Shown here one piece after another: positions 19,685-28,420 of a stretch of 45,973 bases of DNA (position 1 is the first letter of the stretch; each line of letters begins with the position of its first letter). The notes under the pieces are model-generated. The model was not told the DNA's origin, searched no databases, and saw nothing but the letters and a program-made list of their open reading frames with translations. The position numbers were made by a program, and so were the translations under genes. The DNA is from an uncultured Clostridium sp. (GTDB lineage: Bacteria > Bacillota > Clostridia > Peptostreptococcales > Peptostreptococcaceae). The DNA is taken from positions 1 to 45,973 of the forward strand of contig CAMBXR010000018.1 in the NCBI GenBank assembly GCA_945871955.1. The letters run 5' to 3'.

Positions 19685-20470
19685 ATGGAAGAAAAAATAG
19701 TTAGAGATATACCAGTTGATAAAATAATTCCGAATCCATATCAACCAAGGAAAGTATTTTCAGTTAGTGCTCTAGAAGAGTTAAGTAAATCCATACAAGA
19801 ATATGGAGTTCTTCAACCTATTACAGTTAGACAAAAAGAGAACGGATATGAACTAGTTGCTGGAGAGAGAAGACTTAGAGCAGCAAAACTAGCTAAATTA
19901 GAAACTATACCGGCTATAATAAATAATATGTCAGATCAACATTCCGCAGTGTTGGCTTTACTAGAAAACTTACAAAGAGAAGATTTAAACTTTATAGAAG
20001 AATCTTTAGGGTATGAACAACTAATAAAAGAACATAATTTTACACAACAACAATTGGCTGAAAAATTAGGTAAAAATCAATCAACTATAGCTAATAAATT
20101 AAGAATACTGAAACTTCCTGATACAGTAAAACAATATCTTGTTGAAAATGGTTTAACTGAAAGACATGCAAGAGCGTTACTTAAGTTACCTAATGAAGAA
20201 TTAATGATGGACATTGTTAAAAAAGTAGTTAAACAAGAGCTTACAGTTAAGAAAACGGAAAAATTAATAAATGATACGTTAGAAGCTATAAAAGCTGAAA
20301 GTGAACCTGAGAAAAAGCAAAGTATAAAATGCTCAATGGGTATAAGAATATACCTAAATACATTGAAACAAGCATACGATGCTATACTTAACACAGGAGT
20401 TGAAGCAAAGTATAATGAAATAGATAAGGGAGATTACATGGAAGTTGTCGTAAAGATCCCTAAAAAATAA
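19685..20470 (+). CDS. noc: Nucleoid occlusion protein Noc (ParB family)
   Basis: This 261-residue ParB-family protein has the N-terminal ParB/CTPase domain (IPNPYQPRKVF, GYELVAGERRLRAAKLA, LLENLQREDLN) and a helix-turn-helix (FTQQQLAEKLGKNQSTIANK). The position directly after rsmG and before the parA-parB pair, plus the presence of a second ParB downstream, identifies it as Noc. Noc binds its own sites and blocks septation over the nucleoid. Its N-terminus lacks a long membrane-targeting helix, so how it contacts the membrane is unclear. Confidence 0.88.
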   Translation: MEEKIVRDIPVDKIIPNPYQPRKVFSVSALEELSKSIQEYGVLQPITVRQKENGYELVAGERRLRAAKLAKLETIPAIINNMSDQHSAVLALLENLQREDLNFIEESLGYEQLIKEHNFTQQQLAEKLGKNQSTIANKLRILKLPDTVKQYLVENGLTERHARALLKLPNEELMMDIVKKVVKQELTVKKTEKLINDTLEAIKAESEPEKKQSIKCSMGIRIYLNTLKQAYDAILNTGVEAKYNEIDKGDYMEVVVKIPKK

Positions 20471-20471
20471 A

Positions 20472-20502
20472 GGGTTACTGCTTAGCAGTAATCTTTTTTT
20501 AA
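20472..20502 (+). terminator. Terminator after noc
   Basis: The stem GGTTACTGC/GCAGTAATC contains one G.T pair, has a 3-nt loop and is followed by seven T residues. Confidence 0.85.
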
Positions 20503-20529
20503 AAGAAATAAAAGGGGAGATGAATAATT

Positions 20530-21303
20530 ATGGGTAAATCTATAGCAATTTTTAATCAAAAAGGTGGGGTAGGAAAAACAACAACAAATGTAAATTTAAG
20601 TGCTAGTTTGGGGAAACTAGGCAAAAAGGTGTTAGTTTTAGATATGGATCCTCAGGGGAATACTACTAGTGGCTATGGCATAGATAAAAATATCATTGAA
20701 AATACTATATATGAAGTTATAGTAGATGGGGTAGATATTAGAGATGCTATTATTGAAACTGATTTTGAGAATATTCATATTATTGCATCTGCTAGTGAAT
20801 TATCTGGTGCAGAAATAGAGCTGACTAATGAAAAAAATAGAGAGTATAAGTTGAAAAATAGCTTAGATAAAATAAGAGATGAATATGATTATATTTTTAT
20901 AGATTGCCCTCCTTCTTTAGGGTTACTTACTATAAATTCTTTAACAGCTGTTGATAGTGTATTAATTCCAATACAATGTGAATACTATGCCTTAGAGGGA
21001 GTAAGTCAACTGATGTCAACTTACAAACTTGTAAAAGAAAGACTAAATCCTAAAATAGAAATACAAGGTGTAGTTCTTAGTATGTTTGATGGAAGGGCTA
21101 ATTTATCTATTCAAGTTGTTGAAGAAGTTAAGAAATACTTTAAAGGAAGTGTTTATACTACATTGATTCCAAGAAATGTGAGACTAGCTGAAGCACCAAG
21201 CTACGGTAAACCAGTAATCTATTATGATACAAAATGTAGGGGAACAGAAGCATATAAAGAATTAGCAGAAGAATTTATTGAACTAGAGGAGGATGTAATA
21301 TAG
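20530..21303 (+). CDS. parA: Chromosome partitioning ATPase ParA/Soj
   Basis: This 257-residue ParA/MinD-type ATPase has a deviant Walker A (KGGVGKTT, 11-18), Walker A' (VLDMDPQGNTT) and Walker B (YIFIDCPPSLGLLT). Soj binds the nucleoid as an ATP dimer, regulates DnaA at the origin and is stimulated by Spo0J. It begins after GGGGAG and ends 1 bp before parB, so the two form one unit. It lacks an N-terminal repressor domain, as is usual for chromosomal ParA. Confidence 0.96.
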   Translation: MGKSIAIFNQKGGVGKTTTNVNLSASLGKLGKKVLVLDMDPQGNTTSGYGIDKNIIENTIYEVIVDGVDIRDAIIETDFENIHIIASASELSGAEIELTNEKNREYKLKNSLDKIRDEYDYIFIDCPPSLGLLTINSLTAVDSVLIPIQCEYYALEGVSQLMSTYKLVKERLNPKIEIQGVVLSMFDGRANLSIQVVEEVKKYFKGSVYTTLIPRNVRLAEAPSYGKPVIYYDTKCRGTEAYKELAEEFIELEEDVI

Positions 21304-21304
21304 T

Positions 21305-22174
21305 ATGGAAAACACGCCTAGAAGAAGTAAAAGACTAGGAAAAGGTCTTAGCGCATTAATTCCTGAAATAAATGAAGAAATTGATAAAAAAGATATTGTG
21401 CAAATAAAATTAAGTAATATACGTCCTAATAAAAATCAACCAAGAAAAGAATTTGACGAGGAAAAAATAAAATCTTTATCTGATTCAATAAAGAATGTTG
21501 GCGTGTTACAACCAATAGTATTAAAACCAATGGAAGATAATAATTATATGATTATCGCAGGTGAAAGAAGATACAGAGCATCTATTTTGGCTGGAAAAGA
21601 AGAAATACCAGCTATAATAAAAGATATATCAGTTAAAGATATAATGGAAATTGCACTTATAGAAAATTTACAAAGAGAAAATTTAAACCCAATAGAAGAG
21701 GCACTAGCATATAAAGGTTTAATTGAAAATTATAAAGCTACACAAGAAGAATTATCTGAGGTAGTTGGAAAAAGTAGACCTCATATAGCAAATACACTTA
21801 GGTTGTTAAATCTACAAGATAATATTATAAAAATGATTGAAAAAGGTGAAATAACAGCTGGACATGGTAAAGCTTTACTTAGAATTGAAGATAAGGAAAA
21901 ACAATTAGAGATTGCCAATAGAATAATTAATGAAGATTTATCTGTTAGAGCAGTAGAAGAGATAGCTAAAAAACTACTTGAAAATAAAGGTATTAAGAAA
22001 CCAGAAAAAAAAGAGAAGGATATATATATTATTGATGCAGAAGAAAAGCTATCTAATATATTTGGAACAAAGGTAAATATATCAATTGGTAAGAAGACAG
22101 GAAAAATAGAGATAGTATGCAATAACGAAGATGAATTAAATGATATATTATCTATGATTATAGAAGAAGACTAG
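21305..22174 (+). CDS. parB: Chromosome partitioning protein ParB/Spo0J
   Basis: This 289-residue protein starts with the ParA-stimulating RSKRLGKGLSALIPE segment, followed by a CTPase domain (NKNQPRKEF, IIAGERRYRAS, LIENLQRENLN) and a helix-turn-helix (ATQEELSEVVGKSRPHIANT). It loads at parS, spreads as a clamp and recruits SMC. A parS-like palindrome lies upstream of mnmG in this window. It shares its fold with Noc, encoded two genes earlier. Confidence 0.96.
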   Translation: MENTPRRSKRLGKGLSALIPEINEEIDKKDIVQIKLSNIRPNKNQPRKEFDEEKIKSLSDSIKNVGVLQPIVLKPMEDNNYMIIAGERRYRASILAGKEEIPAIIKDISVKDIMEIALIENLQRENLNPIEEALAYKGLIENYKATQEELSEVVGKSRPHIANTLRLLNLQDNIIKMIEKGEITAGHGKALLRIEDKEKQLEIANRIINEDLSVRAVEEIAKKLLENKGIKKPEKKEKDIYIIDAEEKLSNIFGTKVNISIGKKTGKIEIVCNNEDELNDILSMIIEED

Positions 22175-22180
22175 TAAAGA

Positions 22181-22218
22181 GAAGATATTAAATGATTAAG
22201 ATTTAATATCTTCTTTTT
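22181..22218 (+). terminator. Terminator after parB
   Basis: A perfect 13-bp stem (GAAGATATTAAAT/ATTTAATATCTTC) with a 7-nt loop is followed by TTTTT. Confidence 0.88.
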
Positions 22219-22393
22219 AATTTATAGGTATAGTTATTTTGATTAAGATAAATTTAAATATCTATTTAAACGTATATAAGTTAAAGACGAAAATCAGAAA
22301 AAAGCATATTTTAATGATGTGTTTAATATAAATATAAGTTATAATTATATTATAAATTTACAATAATTTGAAAAAAAGGGGGTGCAAATAGTA

Positions 22394-23686
22394 ATGGATA
22401 TATTAAGTTTAGGGGAAAAAATAAAAAAATTAAGAAAAGAAAAAAATATGACTCTAAAAGAGTTAGCTGGAGATAGAATAACTGCAGCTCAAATAAGTCA
22501 TATAGAAAGAGATAAATCACACACAAGTCACGAATTATTGGAATATTTGGCTGACAAATTAGGTGTAAGTGTAGATTATTTGTTAGAAACAAAAGAGATG
22601 CAGTCTAAAAAAATAACAGATAATCTTATATTAAAAAGTGAGATATATGTTAAATGTAATGAATTAGAAAAAGCTGAAAAACAGATAAAAGAAACTATAG
22701 ATATATGTGAAACTTATAAGTTAACTGAGAATTATGGTAAATGTAATAATGTATTAGCTAATATTTGTTGCAAAAGAGGAGATTATTCTTCTGCAGTATA
22801 TTACTATGAAAAGGCCTTATATCATTTTATAAAAGATGAAGACAAGGAAGATATTTATACTTGTTATGTAAATATAGGAGATATATATGCACTGGATAAA
22901 TTTTATAAAGGTGCATTAACTCATTTCATGTTTGCGAAAGAGGTACTAGAAGAAAGTAATATAGAAGATGTTGATATATATAAAGAATTATATAGTAAAA
23001 TATCTGAATGTTTTATGAAGTTAAACCAGCCTCAACAAGCATTAGAATTTATGGAAAAAATAGATAAAATGGAAAATAAAGACTGTATAAAAGAAGAAGT
23101 AAGTATTTTAGTTATGAAGGCTAAAGGCTTATTGAGTGTAGGTAAATATGCAGAGTCTAAAGAATGTTTTAATAAAGCATTAGAGATAATAGAAAAAGAA
23201 GAAAATAAAAATAGATTAGCAAAAGTATATCTTACTATAAGTAATATATATTCAGAAGTAGGAGATATTGATAAACATTTAGAATATTCTCAAAGAGTAT
23301 ATGATATTACTAAAAGAGATGAAAGTAAGTATACAATGGAAAGTTTGTTTAATATTATAGAGTCTTACGTTAAAAAAGATGATTATGATATTGCTAAAAA
23401 ATACTGTAAACTTGCATTAGCTTCTTCAATAAAAAATAAAGATAAATATTATGAATATAAATCGTTAAAATTCTATTCTGATATGTATAGAGATAAAGAT
23501 GAAGTAGAAGTTGCAATAGACTACTTAAATAAGTGTATAGATATCGTAAGCAAACTTGATAATGACAAATTATTAGCTAGTTTATATATAGAACTAGGAA
23601 GATTATATTCTAATATTTCAAAAGAAAAAGAACTAGAATGTTATCAACAAGGAGTTTTAATGTACAAAAACCTAAATATTATTTAA
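22394..23686 (+). CDS. XRE-family regulator with TPR repeats
   Basis: This 430-residue protein has an N-terminal Cro/C1-type helix-turn-helix (LGEKIKKLRKEKNMTLKELA... AAQISHIERDKS, about 5-43) followed by some 350 residues of tandem tetratricopeptide-like helix pairs (for example YSSAVYYYEKALYHF, YAESKECFNKALEII, VAIDYLNKCIDIV). This is the architecture of peptide-sensing regulators of the RNPP type. No signalling-peptide gene is obvious beside it. I prefer the ATG at 22394 because GGGGG lies about 11 nt upstream; the GTG at 22382 overlaps that ribosome binding site. Confidence 0.85.
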   Translation: MDILSLGEKIKKLRKEKNMTLKELAGDRITAAQISHIERDKSHTSHELLEYLADKLGVSVDYLLETKEMQSKKITDNLILKSEIYVKCNELEKAEKQIKETIDICETYKLTENYGKCNNVLANICCKRGDYSSAVYYYEKALYHFIKDEDKEDIYTCYVNIGDIYALDKFYKGALTHFMFAKEVLEESNIEDVDIYKELYSKISECFMKLNQPQQALEFMEKIDKMENKDCIKEEVSILVMKAKGLLSVGKYAESKECFNKALEIIEKEENKNRLAKVYLTISNIYSEVGDIDKHLEYSQRVYDITKRDESKYTMESLFNIIESYVKKDDYDIAKKYCKLALASSIKNKDKYYEYKSLKFYSDMYRDKDEVEVAIDYLNKCIDIVSKLDNDKLLASLYIELGRLYSNISKEKELECYQQGVLMYKNLNII

Positions 23687-24084
23687 TAAATAATGGTTTT
23701 ATACATAGATCACCAATAAAGATTAAAATACAAATTTTGTTAGTTAGTTAACTAAAAAGTAGATAATAAAAAATTTACTTTTTTATTATGAATTGATATA
23801 ATTATGGTAGGAAAGTGATTTCTTATCATAATTATATTTAAAACAAAAATTTTATCAGCCTTAATTCATTTCATTAAACTAAATAATTAATATAAAGTAA
23901 TTATTAATGTTCATATTGATGCTACTTTATAAAATCACATTATAAAAAGTGGTGTTAAATCTATAAAAATTTCGATTTAAAGTAAAAATAAAAAGTAACT
24001 ATATATGATACTTATAGGAATTATTATATATAATTTAAAATATAACAAAAGAAAAATCTAAACTAATTAGGAGGTTGATTGTTT
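23687..24084. other. 398-bp gap without a gene
   Basis: This stretch is about 80 percent A+T. It contains a 12-bp palindrome TTAGTTAACTAA near 23745-23756 and a 9-bp inverted repeat TATAAAGTA/TACTTTATA (23891-23899 and 23923-23931). I see no convincing open reading frame or known RNA. Its right end presumably carries the promoter of the DUF951 gene. Confidence 0.5.
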
Positions 24085-24270
24085 ATGCCTATGAACCTTA
24101 ATTTAGGAGATATAGTAGAATTAAAGAAACAACATGCATGTGGATGTAAAAAATTTGAAATAATTAGAGTTGGCATGGATATAAAGATAAAATGCACTAA
24201 TTGTAAAAGATTAATTATGTTAGACAGACCAACTTTAGAAAAAAGGATAAAGAAAATCATAACTGAATAG
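24085..24270 (+). CDS. DUF951 family protein
   Basis: This is a 61-residue protein with four cysteines (HACGCKKFEI and IKCTNCKR), probably a small zinc ribbon, and the DUF951 pattern of DIVELKKQHACG followed by an RLIMLDR ending. The family is highly conserved near parB in Firmicutes, but its function is unknown. I chose the ATG at 24085, 10 nt after GGAGG; a TTG at 24079 is too close to the ribosome binding site. Confidence 0.85.
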   Translation: MPMNLNLGDIVELKKQHACGCKKFEIIRVGMDIKIKCTNCKRLIMLDRPTLEKRIKKIITE

Positions 24271-24353
24271 AGACAGCTTTAGTTAAAGAGTTATCACAAC
24301 CTAATAAAAATTCATATATATATAAATTAGGTAATATAAGGGGGTGCTTTAAC

Positions 24354-25574
24354 ATGGCAGTTAAATTTGCAGAAAGAATGGGGAAAGTTGAAGGTTCAGC
24401 TATACGTGAGTTATTAAAACTTACAGCTAGACCAGAAGTTATATCTTTTGCAGGAGGTATGCCTGCTCCAGAATTATTCCCAGTGGAGGAAATGAAGAAA
24501 GTTTCAGTTGCAGTATTAGAAGAACAGGGGAAAGTAGCATTACAATATACTACAACAGAAGGATATCTTCCACTAAGGGAAAAAATTGCAGAAAGAATGA
24601 ACAAAACACTTAAAACAAATGTGGGCCCAGATGATATATTAATAACTAGTGGATCTCAACAAGGTCTTGACTTTTCAGGTAAGACATTTATTGATAAGGG
24701 TGATGTTGTTTTATGCGAAAGTCCATCTTATATGGGTGCATTAAATGCAATGAAGGCGTATGAACCAGAGTTTATTGAAATTGATACTGATAATGATGGA
24801 ATGATAATGGAAGATTTAGAAAGAGTATTAGCTTCAAATGACAAAGTTAAACTGATTTATGTAATACCAGACTTTCAAAATCCATCTGGTAGAACTTGGC
24901 CATTAGAAAGACGTCTTAAATTTATAGAAATCATAAATAAATATGAAATACCTGTTGTAGAAGATAATCCATATGGAGAATTAAGATTTGATGGAGAAAC
25001 TTTGCCATCCTTAAAATCACTTGATACTAAGGGATTAGTTATTTATTTAGGAACTTTCTCAAAAATATTCTGTCCAGGATATAGATTAGGATGGACTTGT
25101 GCTGCTCCAAAAATATTAGAAAAATTCAATATTTGCAAACAGGGAGCTGATTTACAAGCATCAACTATAGGTCAAATGGAAGTAAATAAATTCATGGATA
25201 TGTATGACTTAGATGAGCATGTAAATAAAATAAAAGCATGTTATGTAAAACGTAGAGATGTAATGTTAAAGGCTATGGAAGAAGAGTTCCCTGAAGGTGT
25301 TGAATTTACACGTCCACAAGGTGGATTATTTACTTGGGTTACTTTACCAGAAAATATTGATGCAGGAGAAATGGCTAAGAAATGTCTACAAAAGAATGTA
25401 GCATACGTACCAGGGGCTTCATTCTATCCAAATGGCGGAGTATATAATACTTGTAGACTAAACTATTCAAATATGCCAGAAGATAAAATAATAGAAGGTA
25501 TAAAAAGAATGGGAGAAGTATTAAGAGAAGAATTATCAAATAATGATAATAGTGAGCTAGCTACAAATAAATAA
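24354..25574 (+). CDS. PLP-dependent aminotransferase (class I/II, 2-aminoadipate/MocR-like)
   Basis: This 406-residue fold-type I aminotransferase has the PLP lysine in GTFSK (Lys237), a following CPGYRLGW segment, SGSQQGLD for the phosphate pocket (99-106) and DNPYGEL around 204-210. The N-terminal segment (VISFAGGMPAPELFP) is typical of broad-range LysN/ARO8-like enzymes that transfer amino groups from 2-aminoadipate, aromatic or branched amino acids. The exact substrate cannot be read from sequence. GGGGG lies upstream of the ATG, and a terminator follows. Confidence 0.88.
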   Translation: MAVKFAERMGKVEGSAIRELLKLTARPEVISFAGGMPAPELFPVEEMKKVSVAVLEEQGKVALQYTTTEGYLPLREKIAERMNKTLKTNVGPDDILITSGSQQGLDFSGKTFIDKGDVVLCESPSYMGALNAMKAYEPEFIEIDTDNDGMIMEDLERVLASNDKVKLIYVIPDFQNPSGRTWPLERRLKFIEIINKYEIPVVEDNPYGELRFDGETLPSLKSLDTKGLVIYLGTFSKIFCPGYRLGWTCAAPKILEKFNICKQGADLQASTIGQMEVNKFMDMYDLDEHVNKIKACYVKRRDVMLKAMEEEFPEGVEFTRPQGGLFTWVTLPENIDAGEMAKKCLQKNVAYVPGASFYPNGGVYNTCRLNYSNMPEDKIIEGIKRMGEVLREELSNNDNSELATNK

Positions 25575-25625
25575 GAAATTCATTTATTGATAGATATATT
25601 AATAAATAAAAATATGATAATGAAA

Positions 25626-25657
25626 AGTAGACAAAGCTTTAATTTGTCTACTTTTTT
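25626..25657 (+). terminator. Terminator after the aminotransferase gene
   Basis: The stem AGTAGACAAA/TTTGTCTACT is perfect over 10 bp, has a 7-nt loop and is followed by TTTTT. A second perfect 11-bp hairpin (AATGGATAGCT/AGCTATCCATT, 25665-25690) follows without a T run and is unassigned. Confidence 0.85.
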
Positions 25658-25858
25658 AATTAAAAATGGATAGCTATTAAGCTATCCATTTGGGAGATTG
25701 GGATGAAATATATTTAAGTTATGGGGGCTATATATATTTATATTATTTATCATAATTAATAAAAATATACATATAATGAATAATTTAAATAAAATAATGA
25801 CAAAATTATAAGAAAACTAATAATAAAATTATACAAACTAAAAATAGGTATAAATAGT

Positions 25859-25887
25859 TTGACATAGATTATTATAAGTGATAAAAT
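25859..25887 (+). promoter_or_regulatory. Sigma-A promoter of rpsF-ssb-rpsR
   Basis: TTGACA (25859-25864), a 17-bp spacer and TAAAAT (25882-25887) predict transcription from about 25894, leaving a leader of about 70 nt before rpsF. Confidence 0.82.
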
Positions 25888-25897
25888 ACATAAGTAT

Positions 25898-25958
25898 GAG
25901 AATTTATTCTCATTTCTCTGCTCTGCAAAAGCGGAGCCGTTAAGTCCAAAGGGAGGTG
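25898..25958 (+). promoter_or_regulatory. S6:S18 autoregulatory leader motif
   Basis: The rpsF leader has a first hairpin GAGAA/TTCTC and then CTCTGC-AAAA-GCGGAG directly followed by CCG, just upstream of the GGGAGGTG ribosome binding site. A conserved CCG next to a short stem is the known S6:S18 RNA motif, which the S6-S18 complex binds to repress its own operon. The two target genes, rpsF and rpsR, are both in this operon. Confidence 0.68.
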
Positions 25959-25964
25959 AAATTA

Positions 25965-26243
25965 ATGAAAAATTATGAATTAGTTTACGTTGTAAGACCA
26001 AACGCTGAAGACGAAGTTAAAGAAGCTGTATTAAACAAAGTACAAGAAGTAATCTCAGCTAACGGTGAAGTTGAAAAAGTTGATACTTGGGGAAACAAAA
26101 AATTAGCTTACCAAATAGCTAAATTCTCTGAAGGTTTCTACGTATTAGTAAACTTCAAAGCTTCTGCTGATCTTCCAAAAGAATTAGACAGAAACTTAAA
26201 AATAAACGAAAACGTAATAAGACATATGATAGTTTGTGCTTAA
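25965..26243 (+). CDS. rpsF: 30S ribosomal protein S6
   Basis: This 92-residue protein starts MKNYELVYVVRPNAEDEVKE and contains WGNKKLAYQIAKFSEGFYVL, the S6 ferredoxin-like core. I set the start at the ATG (25965), 8 nt after GGGAGG; the in-frame GTG at 25956 lies inside that ribosome binding site. It forms an operon with ssb and rpsR and sits behind a predicted S6:S18 leader. Confidence 0.96.
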   Translation: MKNYELVYVVRPNAEDEVKEAVLNKVQEVISANGEVEKVDTWGNKKLAYQIAKFSEGFYVLVNFKASADLPKELDRNLKINENVIRHMIVCA

Positions 26244-26285
26244 TTAGCATAGCTAGTTTTATTATTGGATTAGGATGGTGCTTTT

Positions 26286-26738
26286 ATGAACCATGTAGTT
26301 TTAGTTGGTAGATTAACTAAAGATCCAGAATTAAGATATATACCTGGAAGTGGTACTCCTGTTGCTAACTTTACTCTAGCTATTGATAGGGATTACACTA
26401 AAAAAGATGGAAGTAAAGAAACTGATTTTATACCAGTTGAAGTAATGGGTAAGGCTGCTGATTTCTGTGCTAATTATATCTCTAAAGGTAGATTAGTTGC
26501 GGTACAAGGAACTATAAGAGTTGATAGATATCAAACTCAATCTGGAGAAAATAGAACTTTTACTAAAGTAAGTGCGAAATCAGTACAAGCTTTAGAGAGC
26601 AATAAAAATAGATCTGAAAATCCATACGGAGAAAGTCATCAAGGTTCACAACCGGTATTTGAACCTAACTTCGAGGCACCACAAGGATTAGATCCAAATG
26701 GTTTCCAAGCAATAGATGATGACGATATACCATTTTAG
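26286..26738 (+). CDS. ssb: Single-stranded DNA-binding protein
   Basis: This 150-residue SSB has an N-terminal OB fold (MNHVVLVGRLTKDPELRY... residues 1 to about 108), a low-complexity linker and the acidic C-terminal tip IDDDDIPF that recruits replication and repair proteins. It is the replication SSB, encoded between rpsF and rpsR as in most Firmicutes. Confidence 0.97.
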   Translation: MNHVVLVGRLTKDPELRYIPGSGTPVANFTLAIDRDYTKKDGSKETDFIPVEVMGKAADFCANYISKGRLVAVQGTIRVDRYQTQSGENRTFTKVSAKSVQALESNKNRSENPYGESHQGSQPVFEPNFEAPQGLDPNGFQAIDDDDIPF

Positions 26739-26756
26739 AAAAGGAGGGGACTCTAA

Positions 26757-26984
26757 ATGATAAACAAAAAAAGACGTAAAAAAAGAAAAGTATGTCAATT
26801 CTGTGCTTCTAAAGACGCTAGAATAGACTACAAAAATACTCAAAGATTACAAAAATATGTAACTGAAAGAGGTAAAATATTACCAAGAAGAATATCAGGA
26901 ACATGTGCTAAACATCAAAGAGAATTAACAGTAGCAATAAAAAGAGCTAGAAACATAGCACTTTTACCATATACATTAGACTAA
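26757..26984 (+). CDS. rpsR: 30S ribosomal protein S18
   Basis: This 75-residue basic protein has the S18 core [20 protein letters not shown] and the [20 protein letters not shown] segment. Two N-terminal cysteines (CQFC) and a later one resemble the zinc-binding version of S18. An AAAGGAGGGG ribosome binding site lies upstream and a terminator downstream. Confidence 0.96.
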   Translation: MINKKRRKKRKVCQFCASKDARIDYKNTQRLQKYVTERGKILPRRISGTCAKHQRELTVAIKRARNIALLPYTLD

Positions 26985-26990
26985 TAAAAA

Positions 26991-27025
26991 AGCCTGCCAT
27001 TGATAATCCAATGGTAGGTTTTTTT
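26991..27025 (+). terminator. Terminator after rpsR
   Basis: The stem CCTGCCATTG/CAATGGTAGG has one G.T pair and a 6-nt loop, and is followed by seven T residues. Confidence 0.88.
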
Positions 27026-27135
27026 ATATGTAAATAAATATAGAATCAACATATGATGGCTTAATCCCCTTCTTTTTAGTTGTATGTAATGTCGTAAATT
27101 ATGATATAATGTTTATATATTGAGGGGGGACGATT

Positions 27136-27456
27136 GTGAGAATAGAAAAGGGTTCTGATATTACAAAGAATGTAAAAATTATAGAATGGATAAAAAATGA
27201 AATACTAATAAATGTAAGCGATTTATTTAATCTAATATTCAAGGGAGTAAAACCTATTGATGATAAACTTCAAAATATACTGGCTAATATAATTATGTTA
27301 ACTTATCTTTTAGGGAAAAGGCTTGGTGTTGATTTTGATGAAATAGATTATAAAATAAAAGAAAAATCAAGACAGGGAATAAAAGAAGAACATAGCATAG
27401 AAACATGGTTTGGAGATTTATCAAAATTAGAAAATCATATAGACAATAGGGAGTGA
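27136..27456 (+). CDS. MazG-like family protein
   Basis: This is a 106-residue, mostly helical protein. The middle (KLQNILANIIMLTYLLGKRLGVDFDEIDYKIKEK) resembles the MazG-like helices seen in small Clostridial proteins at this locus. The catalytic acidic EExxE pattern of active MazG pyrophosphatases is not evident, so activity is doubtful. It starts at GTG after GGGGGG and lies 6 bp before the YybS-like gene. Confidence 0.65.
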   Translation: MRIEKGSDITKNVKIIEWIKNEILINVSDLFNLIFKGVKPIDDKLQNILANIIMLTYLLGKRLGVDFDEIDYKIKEKSRQGIKEEHSIETWFGDLSKLENHIDNRE

Positions 27457-27462
27457 TAGTAA

Positions 27463-28410
27463 TTGAATAAAGACTTAAGACTATTAAGGATATTGCCAAT
27501 AGTCATTTTAGCTATAATATTAATACTAGTGAGCTTAAATGTATCTGAGTTAAGTTTATTATTACTATTAATACCAATACCTTTTGCACTAATCGGAACA
27601 TTATCAAATTTAAAAAATAATATAATTACATTGATAATTACACTTTTTGCTTTATTATATTTTACGAAACCAATATATGTAATTGATATATTTGTAAATA
27701 GTGTAGTTCCAGGAACAATAATAGGTATTATAGCTAAAAAATCTATAAGAGATAAAGATAGCAATAAATACGAACCCATCTTTTTAGGTTCTATAGTATT
27801 TATTATCTCTATAATAGTATATTACTTTATATCTAAATATGCTTTTAAAATAGATTTGCTAGAAGAATTTCTACAAGTATTTAATAAAACTTTAGAAAGT
27901 CAAAAAAATTTATATGAAGGAATAAATAATGATATATTAAATTTACAAAATAATATAGATATATTTACAAATATAATGCCTTCCATATTATTCTTCAGAA
28001 GTATGACTCTATCAATAATTGTATATTTAATTGAAGTATTTGCTCTAGAAAAAATGAAATATGGAGATTTATCAGAAATAAAGTTTAAAAACTTTTATTT
28101 ACCGGGAAATACTATAATGATTTCCTTTTTATTATATTTATTAATATTAGTACTATCTTATATGAAAACACCTTTATATACAGATACTATATTTTTAAAC
28201 TTACAAATAGTTTTTAACTTTATGTTTATAATACAAGGGATTGCTGTATCAATTTACTTTATAAAAAAATGGTTAAATCAGGGCACAAATAAGAATATTT
28301 TTATTAGTGCAATTTGCATAGGTGTATTTGGAATGACTGGTATTTCTTTTATTGGTATGATAGATAGTATACTAGATTTTAGAAAAGTAAGAGTTTATGA
28401 ATCTATATAG
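27463..28410 (+). CDS. DUF2232 (YybS-like) multipass membrane protein
   Basis: This 315-residue protein is predicted to have about eight transmembrane helices, beginning at about residue 9 and ending with a helix near 285. YybS-like DUF2232 proteins are encoded directly upstream of gdpP in Firmicutes and are of unknown function. It starts at TTG with GGGAGTG upstream. The stop codon is followed at once by the gdpP ribosome binding site, so the two are co-transcribed. Confidence 0.85.
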   Translation: MNKDLRLLRILPIVILAIILILVSLNVSELSLLLLLIPIPFALIGTLSNLKNNIITLIITLFALLYFTKPIYVIDIFVNSVVPGTIIGIIAKKSIRDKDSNKYEPIFLGSIVFIISIIVYYFISKYAFKIDLLEEFLQVFNKTLESQKNLYEGINNDILNLQNNIDIFTNIMPSILFFRSMTLSIIVYLIEVFALEKMKYGDLSEIKFKNFYLPGNTIMISFLLYLLILVLSYMKTPLYTDTIFLNLQIVFNFMFIIQGIAVSIYFIKKWLNQGTNKNIFISAICIGVFGMTGISFIGMIDSILDFRKVRVYESI

Positions 28411-28420
28411 GAGGGCAGAA

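Noticed and set aside
22394-23686. Quorum-sensing receptor with cognate peptide gene
   Set aside because: The HTH-TPR layout allows it, but no short secreted-peptide ORF with a signal sequence is visible within a few hundred bases on either side.
27136-27456. Toxin-antitoxin MazE/MazF-type gene
   Set aside because: The resemblance is to MazG-like helices, not to MazF or MazE, and the locus is conserved core synteny next to gdpP.
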